From: Paraburkholderia dioscoreae
GTDB lineage: Bacteria > Pseudomonadota > Gammaproteobacteria > Burkholderiales > Burkholderiaceae
Assembly: GCF_902459535.1 (NCBI RefSeq)
Contig: NZ_LR699554.1
Span: 992,001-1,056,000 of the forward strand
Length of the DNA stretch: 64,000 nucleotides
Direction: 5' to 3'
Positions 52,796-60,841 of the stretch are shown piece by piece. The notes beneath the pieces were generated by a model, which did no database searches, was not told where the DNA came from, and worked only from the letters and a program-made list of their open reading frames with translations. The position numbers and the translations under genes are program-made. Numbering within the stretch: position 1 is the first letter of the stretch; every line of letters begins with the position of its first letter.

Positions 52796-53230
52796 ATGTT
52801 CAACAAGAAAAAAGCCGCGGGCATCCAGCAGACCAAGCTCGCCACCCTGGTCGCCCACGACGTGCGGATCACCGGCGACCTTCAGTTCAGCAACGGCCTG
52901 CGCATGGACGGCCACGTCACAGGCAACGTCAGCGGCGAGCCGGGCGGCCAGACGCTGCTCGTATTGAGCGATCGCGGTTCGATCGAAGGCAACGTGCACG
53001 GTTACGACGTGGTGGTCAACGGCAGGATCGTCGGCGACGTGATTGCCGATCACTTCGTCGAGTTGCAGAGCAATGCGCATGTGACGGGCAACATCTACTA
53101 CCAGCAGTTGCGCATGGATTGCGGCGCCTCGGTGGACGGCAAGCTCACCAAACAGGACGTGGCGCAGGTGGCGACGCCGCATCTGGTGTCGGTGGCCGAC
53201 AGCGCGTTCGACGAGCGCAAGGCCGGCTAG
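52796..53230 (+). CDS. Bactofilin family cytoskeletal protein
   Basis: This 144-residue protein is a bactofilin, a right-handed beta-helix that polymerises into filaments. The core has repeating G-x-(V/I)-x-G units, for example ITGDLQFSNGLRMDGHVTGN, IEGNVHGYDVVVNGRIVGDV and HVTGNIYYQQLRMDCGASVD. A short basic N-terminal tail (MFNKKKAAG) may bind the membrane. Bactofilins often act with M23 peptidases in cell shape, as the gene order here suggests. It starts 127 bp after the coiled-coil gene, with AAGAGA as a ribosome-binding site. Confidence 0.92.
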   Translation: MFNKKKAAGIQQTKLATLVAHDVRITGDLQFSNGLRMDGHVTGNVSGEPGGQTLLVLSDRGSIEGNVHGYDVVVNGRIVGDVIADHFVELQSNAHVTGNIYYQQLRMDCGASVDGKLTKQDVAQVATPHLVSVADSAFDERKAG

Positions 53231-53242
53231 GCGGGCGGCGTA

Positions 53243-54049
53243 TCAGACCGGCCCCGGCAGCGACTGGCGCTGCGCCGACGTGTCGTGGCCGAGCGCATCG
53301 CCGCGCGCGGGCCGCATATCGCGTTCCGCGCGCAGTGCCCGCGTTGTGGCGAGACGTTCCACGGCGCCGCGCTCCAGCGTGGCGAGCATGTTCATTTCGA
53401 CCATCTGCAATTTGAAAGCGAGCACGATCAGGCCGCTCGCCAGCAGCAGGTCGCCCGCGAACACGACCGCGTAAAGCGCCGAGGTATGCTGCGGATTGCC
53501 GAGCAGCAGCGACAGATTGGTGCGATCGAGCAGCACGAGCAGGAGCGGCACGATTGCATTGAGCGTGGCGATCGTGCCGCCGATCATCGCGATCAGGCGA
53601 GCGGGCCCGAGCTGCGGACGGCGCCGGCGGCACACTTCATACAATGTGGCGGCGCGAAGCGGCAGAAAAAACAGCACGAGCAGGCCGGCGCGCAACATGA
53701 GCGGCACCTTGAACAGCAGGGCACAGGTGTACAGCGCGCAGAATACGGCTGTGCCGGCAAGCCCGGCGCGCCACGGCGCGCTCACGCCGAACAGCTTGCG
53801 CGTGCCGGCCCAGATCAGCAGGCGGCTTTGCAGCGCAAGCGTCGCGGTGGCGATCAGCAACACGTCGTAATTCCACCTGAAATGCAAGGCGAAGCAGGCC
53901 GAAGACGCAGCCAGCAGATAGAAGCCGACCGCCCAGAAGCGGAACGCGACGACGCGCGCGAACATATGCGACAGCGCAGTCGTAATAAGGGCGCAGCACA
54001 AAAACGTGATCAACCACAACGAAGTAAACGTCGCTACGTCGAATTTCAT
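53243..54049 (-). CDS. Membrane sensor-like protein without output domain
   Basis: This 268-residue inner-membrane protein has about six or seven hydrophobic segments up to residue 210 (for example VATFTSLWLITFLCCALITT and FVVFA-like AVVFAGDLLLASGLIVLAFK). It ends in a short cytoplasmic tail (LQMVEMNMLATLERGAVERL) like the linker that usually leads to a GGDEF domain. No output domain follows. GGAGAG precedes the start. It lies 111 bp after the MHYT-GGDEF-EAL gene on the same strand. It may be a truncated cyclase or a regulatory partner. Confidence 0.75.
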   Translation of the reverse strand: MKFDVATFTSLWLITFLCCALITTALSHMFARVVAFRFWAVGFYLLAASSACFALHFRWNYDVLLIATATLALQSRLLIWAGTRKLFGVSAPWRAGLAGTAVFCALYTCALLFKVPLMLRAGLLVLFFLPLRAATLYEVCRRRRPQLGPARLIAMIGGTIATLNAIVPLLLVLLDRTNLSLLLGNPQHTSALYAVVFAGDLLLASGLIVLAFKLQMVEMNMLATLERGAVERLATTRALRAERDMRPARGDALGHDTSAQRQSLPGPV

Positions 54050-54159
54050 GAACTCTCCAACCCCAGAGCCGCCTGTTATTGTTCATTTGTAAATCGCGAT
54101 CCGCCAAGGGGCGCGGTTAACGGCAATGCCGCGCTGCCCGCTTCAGAAGATCGCGACGC

Positions 54160-56229
54160 TCACGCAGCTACCATTCTCTCTCGCAGCAGGTTGCCGAAGT
54201 CGTCGGCGTTGAGCGGCTTGCCGAGCAGGAACCCCTGCATTTCATCGCACATCATGGTCCTGAGCATGTCGAGTTGCGATTCGGTTTCCACGCCCTCGGC
54301 TACCACATCCATTTCCAGCGAATGTGCGAGCGCGATGATCGCCGAAACGATCGCGCTGCCTTCCGGTCCATGCACGTCGAGACCGTTGGTGAAGAAGCGG
54401 TCGATCTTCAGTTGCTTCACGCGAAAGCGCTGCAGATAGGCGAGGCTCGAATAGCCGGTGCCGAAGTCGTCGATCGCGATCTCGAAGCCGCACGCCTGGA
54501 ACTGGCGGATCATCTCGATGGTTTTGGGGGCGTCCTGCATCGCTACGGTTTCGGTGATCTCGAACATGATCTGCTCGCATTGCACGCCTTCGGCCTGGAC
54601 GATCTCGAGCATGTTCGCGACGAGGTTCGGCTGCAGCATCTGGCGCGGCGACAGGTTGACCGCCACTTTCATCGACGGCAGGCCCTGAGAAATCCAGCGG
54701 CGAATCTGCCGGCACGTTTCGCGCACGACCCAATAGCCGATCTGCACGATCTGCCCCGAGCGCTCGGCGATCGGAATGAACTCGAGCGGCGCCAGATCGC
54801 CGAGTTGCGGGTGATGCAGACGGATCAGCGCTTCGGCTCCGGCCAGCGACTCGCCGCCGCCGTGAAACTTCGGCTGGAAGTGCAGCGAGAACTGACCGGC
54901 CGCGAGCGCGTCGTGCAACGCGTTCTGAATCTGCAGCGTGCGCATGGCCGCCTCGTTCATGCTGCGCTCGAAGAAGCGATAGGTGCTGCGGCCCGCACGT
55001 TTGGCTTCGTACATGGCGGCGTCCGCGTTTTTCAGCAGGCTGTCGACCGTGTCGCCGTCGTGCGGAAAGAGCGCGATGCCGATGCTCGGCATCACCTGGA
55101 GGGGCTGGGAGTCGGTCCACATGCCCATGCGCATCCGGTCGAGCACACCTTCGGCCAGCGCGCCGGCGTCTTCGCGCGAACCAAGATCTTCGGCCAGCAC
55201 CACGAACTCGTCGCCGCCCAGTCGCGCCACGGTGTCGCTCGCGCGCACGCACAGCAGCAGGCGCTGTGCGAACGCGGTCAGCACCTGGTCGCCGACCGAG
55301 TGGCCGAGCGAATCATTGATCGTCTTGAAGCCGTCGAGGTCCATGAAGAGGACCGCGCACATGGAGCGCTGCCGCTGCGCGCGATGGATCGCGTGTTCGA
55401 TCCGCTCGGTCAGCGTGCTGCGGTTCGGCAGACCGGTCAGACTGTCGAGCGTGGCGAGCCGCACGATCTGGCCGTTCAGGTTCGACACCGCGCCGACCAG
55501 AAAGGTGGTGCGCGCATCGAAACGAGACAGCATCAGCGTGACGATCAGAATGGCAAAGGTGAACAGGATCACCGAAGTCGCGAGCCACGTGGTGCTGACG
55601 CCGTTGGCCGCGCCGCATACGAGGCCGGGCGGAAACCCGGCGGCGGCCATGCCGGCGTAATGCATGCCGCTGATCGCGATGCCCATCGCCAGTGCCGAGG
55701 CCAGACGCTTGCGCACCACGTGGCGCGCGTCGTCGTCGCTGAGCGCGCGCGCCAGCCACAGCGCGGCGCTCGACGCGCCGATCGCGATCGCGAGCGAGCC
55801 GGCGAACCATGCCGGCTGATAAACGATGCCGGGCGTCATCTGCATCGCGGCCATGCCGACGTAGTGCATGCCGGCAATGCCGCATCCCATTACTACGCCG
55901 CCGGCCAGCAGGCGGCTTGCGGTCAGTTGTTCACGGGTCGTGATGTGCAGCGCCAGGTACGAAGCAGCGACCGCGAGTCCGAGCGAAGCGGCGGTCGTCG
56001 CGAAGTCGTAGCCGAGCGGAATCGGCAGAGAAAAGGCGAGCATCGCGATGAAGTGCATCGACCAGATGCCGACGCCGAGTGCCGCGGCGCCGCCCAGGCG
56101 CCAGACATGCCGCAGACGCGGCGATGCCAGCAGGAAAATGCGGCCGGTCAGATCGAGCGCTGTATACGACGCGAGCGTCGCGACGACGAATGAAATGGCT
56201 ACCAGCCAAAGGTTGTATGAGCTCTGCAT
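54160..56229 (-). CDS. MHYT-GGDEF-EAL cyclic-di-GMP enzyme
   Basis: This 689-residue bifunctional membrane protein has an MHYT sensor (residues 1-235) with three histidine motifs (SMHF at 57-60, GMHY at 120-123 and 188-191), thought to bind copper and sense oxygen, CO or NO. The GGDEF domain has an intact LGGDEF (337-342). The EAL domain keeps AEALIR (465-470) and DDFGTG (587-592), so both activities are possible. It would set the level of cyclic-di-GMP. It lies just upstream of the lone membrane sensor gene. Confidence 0.92.
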   Translation of the reverse strand: MQSSYNLWLVAISFVVATLASYTALDLTGRIFLLASPRLRHVWRLGGAAALGVGIWSMHFIAMLAFSLPIPLGYDFATTAASLGLAVAASYLALHITTREQLTASRLLAGGVVMGCGIAGMHYVGMAAMQMTPGIVYQPAWFAGSLAIAIGASSAALWLARALSDDDARHVVRKRLASALAMGIAISGMHYAGMAAAGFPPGLVCGAANGVSTTWLATSVILFTFAILIVTLMLSRFDARTTFLVGAVSNLNGQIVRLATLDSLTGLPNRSTLTERIEHAIHRAQRQRSMCAVLFMDLDGFKTINDSLGHSVGDQVLTAFAQRLLLCVRASDTVARLGGDEFVVLAEDLGSREDAGALAEGVLDRMRMGMWTDSQPLQVMPSIGIALFPHDGDTVDSLLKNADAAMYEAKRAGRSTYRFFERSMNEAAMRTLQIQNALHDALAAGQFSLHFQPKFHGGGESLAGAEALIRLHHPQLGDLAPLEFIPIAERSGQIVQIGYWVVRETCRQIRRWISQGLPSMKVAVNLSPRQMLQPNLVANMLEIVQAEGVQCEQIMFEITETVAMQDAPKTIEMIRQFQACGFEIAIDDFGTGYSSLAYLQRFRVKQLKIDRFFTNGLDVHGPEGSAIVSAIIALAHSLEMDVVAEGVETESQLDMLRTMMCDEMQGFLLGKPLNADDFGNLLRERMVAA

Positions 56230-56955
56230 GTTTAGTCCAACCGCCGGAAGGGAAGCGGCTGAACTGGTTATCGACCGTTCGAGGGATTTATTTAATTAGT
56301 TTTCGATCCATTTCGGCGGCGCGTGCCGCTTGTGTCTGGCCGACACCTTCGTTGAGCCGGCCTGAACCCAGCCTCATTCACCCGAGGACGCCGCGTGGCG
56401 CAGCTTGGCAAAAAATGTGGTTTGCAAAGTCGGTCTTCTTGCGCGGAACCCATCCGAGTGCATATTCGGCCGAGGGTGGACATCAGGATGGCGGATTGCA
56501 GCGTTCGCAAGAATCCAGCCTGGGTCCGGCGGCAAGGGGAAACCGACACTTGTACATATCGACCACAAGCGACCGTTTGGAACGGGTGACTGAATAGTTG
56601 GCACTCCATCTCGTCTCGTGAACAACGCGTACGCCAAGCGACAATCCTCGGCGGCCTCATCGCCACGCCAGCTAGACGACACAAGGCAGCTTCAGCGGTT
56701 TGTTTCATATTATTTGTGTCGGAATGCCCGATTCTTATCCGGTCCGTAATTTTTACGTATGCCGAGTTTCAGCACGGCACTCATTTAAAGCGTACTGGCC
56801 GATAAATTTAATGGCATGGATTGCAGATGGTTACGGCGTAACCGATCCGGTTATCTTCAGGAACGTTCTCTGCTGCCGATAGACCTGTCACAGAAACGCG
56901 CCTGAATACCGTCATGGGTTAGCAGGAACAGGATCCACTGCCGGAGACGCTTCGT
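56230..56955. other. 726-bp gap with no convincing gene
   Basis: Short open frames on both strands have no recognisable family, no good ribosome-binding sites and do not look coding. GC content drops clearly after about 56700, marking the start of an AT-richer stretch that continues to about 57450. I see no tRNA, attachment repeats or insertion sequence ends. Confidence 0.5.
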
Positions 56956-57273
56956 ATGGGAATATCGAACGCAGAAAAGCAGCGCCGATTCAGGGCACGC
57001 AATCTCGGATCTGGTGGCAGCTACGAGCGGTTGACCGCGGTAATTCCGATCGCTACAAAACGACAGCTGGAAAGGCTCGCGAGCCATTACAGCTGTACGT
57101 TGGCGGGGATGATCGGGATGCTGGTTCATGAGCGGACGCTAAGTCTGCTGAATTCCTTGAGCGAAGTCGAGCAGGAGGAATTTTACAGTGAAACCCCGGT
57201 TCATCAGCGTCGGGAAAGCGACCAATCGCTATGTGACACAAACAATTGTTGTGATTGCAATGACAAATCGTAA
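56956..57273 (+). CDS. Small basic protein, possible ribbon-helix-helix DNA-binding
   Basis: This 105-residue protein starts MGISNAEKQRRFRARNLGSG and continues with YERLTAVIPIATKRQLERLA, a strand followed by helices that resembles ribbon-helix-helix proteins. The C-terminus is acidic with a cysteine cluster (CDTNNCCDC). Codon use is more AT-rich than its neighbours, suggesting transfer. GGAGA lies before the start at slightly long spacing. The family is not firmly recognised. Confidence 0.55.
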   Translation: MGISNAEKQRRFRARNLGSGGSYERLTAVIPIATKRQLERLASHYSCTLAGMIGMLVHERTLSLLNSLSEVEQEEFYSETPVHQRRESDQSLCDTNNCCDCNDKS

Positions 57274-57447
57274 AGAAATTGAGCTGTATCGATCTCAACG
57301 GAAAGCGTCTAAATCGATCGAATTTCTTATCCTGATGTTCGTAAAAAGCGCCGAAAAATATTGCCTAATTGTGGAAACATTTTGATATTTGTCTACGATA
57401 AATCTCTTCACACGACGGCTCGCGCTCTTGCTCTATCCGTGAAGACG

Positions 57448-57618
57448 ATGCGAAAAATACAGCAAAAGAATGACGCGGCCGACTTCCCGGTCGGCACCGC
57501 TGAGTGGCAGGCCGCGATGGAGGAATTTGGCCGCGACATCATTACTGCGCTTGCTGAAAGTGCCGCGAACATGGTCGCCGATTGTGATCTGGTCTCGCAA
57601 ATCGCACGGCAAGAGTAA
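57448..57618 (+). CDS. Small hypothetical protein
   Basis: This possible 56-residue protein begins MRKIQQKNDAADFPVGTAEW and continues with a helical, alanine-rich part (FGRDIITALAESAANMVADC). It may be longer, since the frame is open upstream to 57361. Nothing in it identifies a family. It lies in the same AT-richer stretch as the gene before it. Confidence 0.35.
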   Translation: MRKIQQKNDAADFPVGTAEWQAAMEEFGRDIITALAESAANMVADCDLVSQIARQE

Positions 57619-58081
57619 GCGAACGTGCCCGGCCGTCCGATGAAATGTCTCCGCACTATCCCGCGCATCTGCCGGGAGCCGGCGCACGATCGTAGTCGCG
57701 CCTTCATCGCTGGCGTAGTCCCGGCGCGGACGAAAGCGCCTTCTTTACTGAATGGGCCTGGATCAAGGTGCTTCGGCCGCGCTTGCCGCCGTAGCCGAAG
57801 CGTGGGGCCTAAGTCCGCTACGGTCGATCCCGCGCGCGGCCCATGATCTATCGGAAGCCGGCCGTTCACGCGCTGTGCTTCCCGGGTCGCGGATATCGCA
57901 ATTCCTCCAACGGACGCTCATATCACACGGCATAAGACATTGTGCCGGTCCATCGAGCCGCCGGATTCTTGACGCCGGTGCGCAAACGATTGCGTGGCGT
58001 CGTGAAAATGCATTGCCTGGAAGGCGCGAACTTCACAGAGCTGCAATACACAACAACCGATCAAAAGGGCTGAGTTGTACT
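57619..58081 (+). other. 463-bp gap before the degenerate EAL gene
   Basis: The frame of the EAL gene stays open back to 57752, but this part lacks a ribosome-binding site at any start and does not look like protein. No operator or terminator stands out. The promoter of the EAL gene is expected here. Confidence 0.4.
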
Positions 58082-59620
58082 ATGAAAGGGGAATCGGAAT
58101 CATTTTGGGCGAAGTTTGCCGATCCGGCGGTGCCGGAACTTCAGAGGGGACGAACGCAGTGGTTGCTGCCGGTTGCTTTGACGGTAGTCCTAACGATGAC
58201 GGGCGCTCATGCGCAGGAGCATCGAGCGCTTATATCCGACACCGCTACCTCATTGCAGTCCGCGCAATCCGATCAATCGGACACCGATTGCATGAGCCCT
58301 CCTCTGGCCCTCATCCCGGCAACGCTCGCTGGGGCGACCGCAACTCCAATGAAGCTTGTCGATGGCGCACGGTTGGCATGCAGTTTTTCCGCTGACGTGC
58401 CAAAGCCCGAGGCCGGCGTTCGACGTTCGTCACCAGGTCGTGCGACCGATGTCCCGCAGCCCGTTACGGGTCCGGTGGAGGATTCCGCCGACGCTGAGTT
58501 GGCGTATATGAGCGGCTTGCCGTCGGTAGCCTCTGGTCCCGCGTTCACCGGTCTTGTGCCGGAAACTTCGAGTTCTTCTCCGCCCGAAGAAGACCTGGAT
58601 CTGACGGGGCCGACTGGATGCGAACGCGGCCAGGCTTGCGAAGGCGGAGCCGCGCCTGGCGAGGCGAGCGAATCGGCGCAGCCGGAGCCCGAGCCGGATG
58701 TGCGCCCGGTTGCAGGCGCCCGAACACGCGTAAGTCGCCGCCTGTTGGTGGGACTAGCGGCCTGGCTGGCTTTATGGCTGATGACATGCCTGCTTATCCA
58801 CTGTGCGTGGATGTTCTACAAACGACACCTGACACCCGACGCGAAGCTCATTCGCGCTGCTAAAGCGGGGATAAAGAGGGGAGAGTTCCGGGTGGAATAC
58901 CAGCCGCTGGTCAGCCTGAGCGAGGGGCGCTGTGTCGGGGTCGATGCGTTGATACGATGGGACAATGTGGAGTACGGGCAGTTGGGCCCCCATCACTACA
59001 TGAGTCGTATCGAGCAGCGTTCGTTCATCGGGCCCGTTACGCGTTTCATTCTTTCGACGGCGGTCCGCGAACTCGGACCGCTGGTGGCTTCGAGATCCCT
59101 GTACATCGGAATCAAGGTTGCCGCGAGGCATGTCGAGAGTCCGACGTTCGTATCGGACGTGATCGGCTCGGCTGAATCGATCCTTTCCCGCCTGGTGTTG
59201 CATCTGCCTGAAGAACACTGTGCCAGACCGACAAAAGGCGTTCTCGATGCCGTCACCATGTTGAGAGCGCGGGGAGTGAGATTGGCGATGTCAGGTGCAA
59301 CCAGTGTCGAGATGTACAGCACGCTTCACGAAGCGTTTCATTTCGATCTGTTGAAGATCGATCGGCGGATCCTTGCGCTCGACGACGGCGAACGCCGGCA
59401 ACGGTTGGCGGCTTTAGTCGACGCGGCTCGGGAGTTGGGCTCGATTGTGGTTGCCGAGGGAGTCGAGAGTGCCAGCCACCATAGGGTGGTCAGCCGGTCC
59501 GGAGCTGAAATCGGTCAGGGGTTTTTCTACGGACGCACAATGATCTTGAGCCTCCTCGTGACGTTCCTCAACGCTGGCGGAAACTCTTTACGTGGGAAAA
59601 AAGTGCGCCTGTGGCAATGA
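58082..59620 (+). CDS. Membrane protein with degenerate EAL domain
   Basis: This 512-residue protein has a membrane segment or signal at residues 29-44. A long low-complexity periplasmic region (45-218) follows, rich in Pro, Ser and Glu, with cysteines at 70, 100, 180 and 186. A second membrane segment lies at 221-246 and an EAL domain at about 256-490. The EAL motif is VDALIR instead of EAL, and DDFGTG is replaced by SGATSV (404-409). LLKIDR and AEGVES remain. It therefore probably does not hydrolyse cyclic-di-GMP but may bind it or a partner. The plan is like that of the redox-sensing CSS-type phosphodiesterases but lacks their CSS motif. Confidence 0.8.
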   Translation: MKGESESFWAKFADPAVPELQRGRTQWLLPVALTVVLTMTGAHAQEHRALISDTATSLQSAQSDQSDTDCMSPPLALIPATLAGATATPMKLVDGARLACSFSADVPKPEAGVRRSSPGRATDVPQPVTGPVEDSADAELAYMSGLPSVASGPAFTGLVPETSSSSPPEEDLDLTGPTGCERGQACEGGAAPGEASESAQPEPEPDVRPVAGARTRVSRRLLVGLAAWLALWLMTCLLIHCAWMFYKRHLTPDAKLIRAAKAGIKRGEFRVEYQPLVSLSEGRCVGVDALIRWDNVEYGQLGPHHYMSRIEQRSFIGPVTRFILSTAVRELGPLVASRSLYIGIKVAARHVESPTFVSDVIGSAESILSRLVLHLPEEHCARPTKGVLDAVTMLRARGVRLAMSGATSVEMYSTLHEAFHFDLLKIDRRILALDDGERRQRLAALVDAARELGSIVVAEGVESASHHRVVSRSGAEIGQGFFYGRTMILSLLVTFLNAGGNSLRGKKVRLWQ

Positions 59621-59728
59621 TTGCGCATCTGGCCGGCTACATTACCACGCAGCGGGCACCGCATGCCCGTCAGGCAGATAATCAGCGTCGGCGGTGCCGG
59701 TTCGCCCCGCGCGGCACGGAACTGCAAC

Positions 59729-59744
59729 CCGGACTCAAGTCCGG
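59729..59744. terminator. Small hairpin at the end of the AI-2E permease gene
   Basis: CCGGACT and AGTCCGG form a perfect palindrome around CA. It overlaps the permease stop codon and lies between convergent genes. The loop is tight, so only part of the stem would form. Confidence 0.3.
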
Positions 59745-60841
59745 CGCGTCAACGACGACGGCTGATCTGCACTATCCACGGAGCCTGTTTCAGGCTCGCT
59801 CGTGCACCATTCCCGCCACAACGCGAGCAGGATGGCAACCACGACCGGCCCGACGAACAGCCCGATAAACCCGAATGCGCCGATGCCGCCCAGTACGCCG
59901 AATAGGACGAGCAGAAAGGGAACACGCACGGCATTGCTGATAACCACGGGCCGTATCAGGTTGTCGACCCAGCTCACCACCAGCGCGCCCCATAACAGAA
60001 GTCCCACGCCGGCGAACGTGTTGCCGTTTGCGATCAGTCCGATGCCTACGGGTATCCAGACGAACGGTGTGCCGAACGGAATCAACGCAGCCAGCGTCGT
60101 GATGATCGTCAGGAGCAGCGGCGCCTCGACACCCGCCGCCCAATAACCCAACCCGGCAAGCGCGCCTTGCACTATCGCGGTGAGGGCGAGTCCATAGACG
60201 ACCGAACGCGTGACGCCGCCGATCGCGCTCAGGTAGCCATCGAGCCGATCTCCCAGAACCGGCCGCATCACACGTTGAACCTGCCTGAGCAGGGTGTGTC
60301 CGTCGCGATACGCGAAGAACAGGGTCAGGGTGGCGAAACCAAGTTTGATCGCATTACGCCCAACGCTGCCGACCATTGATGCGAGTTCGCCGATCCAGCG
60401 GTCGCCCGACTGCGTGATATAGGCATGCAGTCTTTGAGGGTCATCCGCGAATTCGCTGACAAGCTGCTGTAGCGCATGTCCTAGCCACGGAATGCGCGCG
60501 ATGAAATCCGGAATGCGAAGCGGGCCGGACGCCGCGTATTCGGCAACGTTGCGGTAGAGTGCCAGGAACTCGCGAAAGACGGGCGAAATCAGCGACGCGA
60601 TCGGAATAAATGCAATCATTCCGACCAGCAGCGTCATCAACAGAGCGCTTATCCATGCGCGGCCTCTTATCAAGGCATGGAGCCGGCAGTACAACGGCCA
60701 GGTTACATACGCGATGATGAGCGCCCACGCGACAGGTATGACGAACGGCCAAAGAACGACGTAACCAAGCACCAGGATTGCGGCGAGCAACACGGCCTGG
60801 ATAACACGCTTGCGGTCCGGCATGGTCGGATTGTGCTTCAT
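59735..60841 (-). CDS. AI-2E family permease
   Basis: This 368-residue membrane protein is of the AI-2E/TqsA-PerM family with eight predicted membrane segments. GVEAPLLLTIITTLAALIPF and GFIGLFVGPVVVAILLALW are typical family segments. Members export autoinducer or act as ion antiporters. Its ATG at 60841 overlaps the ATPase stop by ATGA, so translation is coupled and the two proteins probably act together. The long frame to 61255 is the shadow of the ATPase gene. Confidence 0.88.
   Translation of the reverse strand: MKHNPTMPDRKRVIQAVLLAAILVLGYVVLWPFVIPVAWALIIAYVTWPLYCRLHALIRGRAWISALLMTLLVGMIAFIPIASLISPVFREFLALYRNVAEYAASGPLRIPDFIARIPWLGHALQQLVSEFADDPQRLHAYITQSGDRWIGELASMVGSVGRNAIKLGFATLTLFFAYRDGHTLLRQVQRVMRPVLGDRLDGYLSAIGGVTRSVVYGLALTAIVQGALAGLGYWAAGVEAPLLLTIITTLAALIPFGTPFVWIPVGIGLIANGNTFAGVGLLLWGALVVSWVDNLIRPVVISNAVRVPFLLVLFGVLGGIGAFGFIGLFVGPVVVAILLALWREWCTSEPETGSVDSADQPSSLTRRT

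Noticed and set aside
54274..56193. 639-codon open frame on the plus strand
   Set aside because: It is antisense to the MHYT-GGDEF-EAL gene, which has all expected motifs.
56230..57450. Integrated element with attachment sites
   Set aside because: No integrase, tRNA gene or flanking direct repeats could be seen, so low GC content alone was not called a mobile element.
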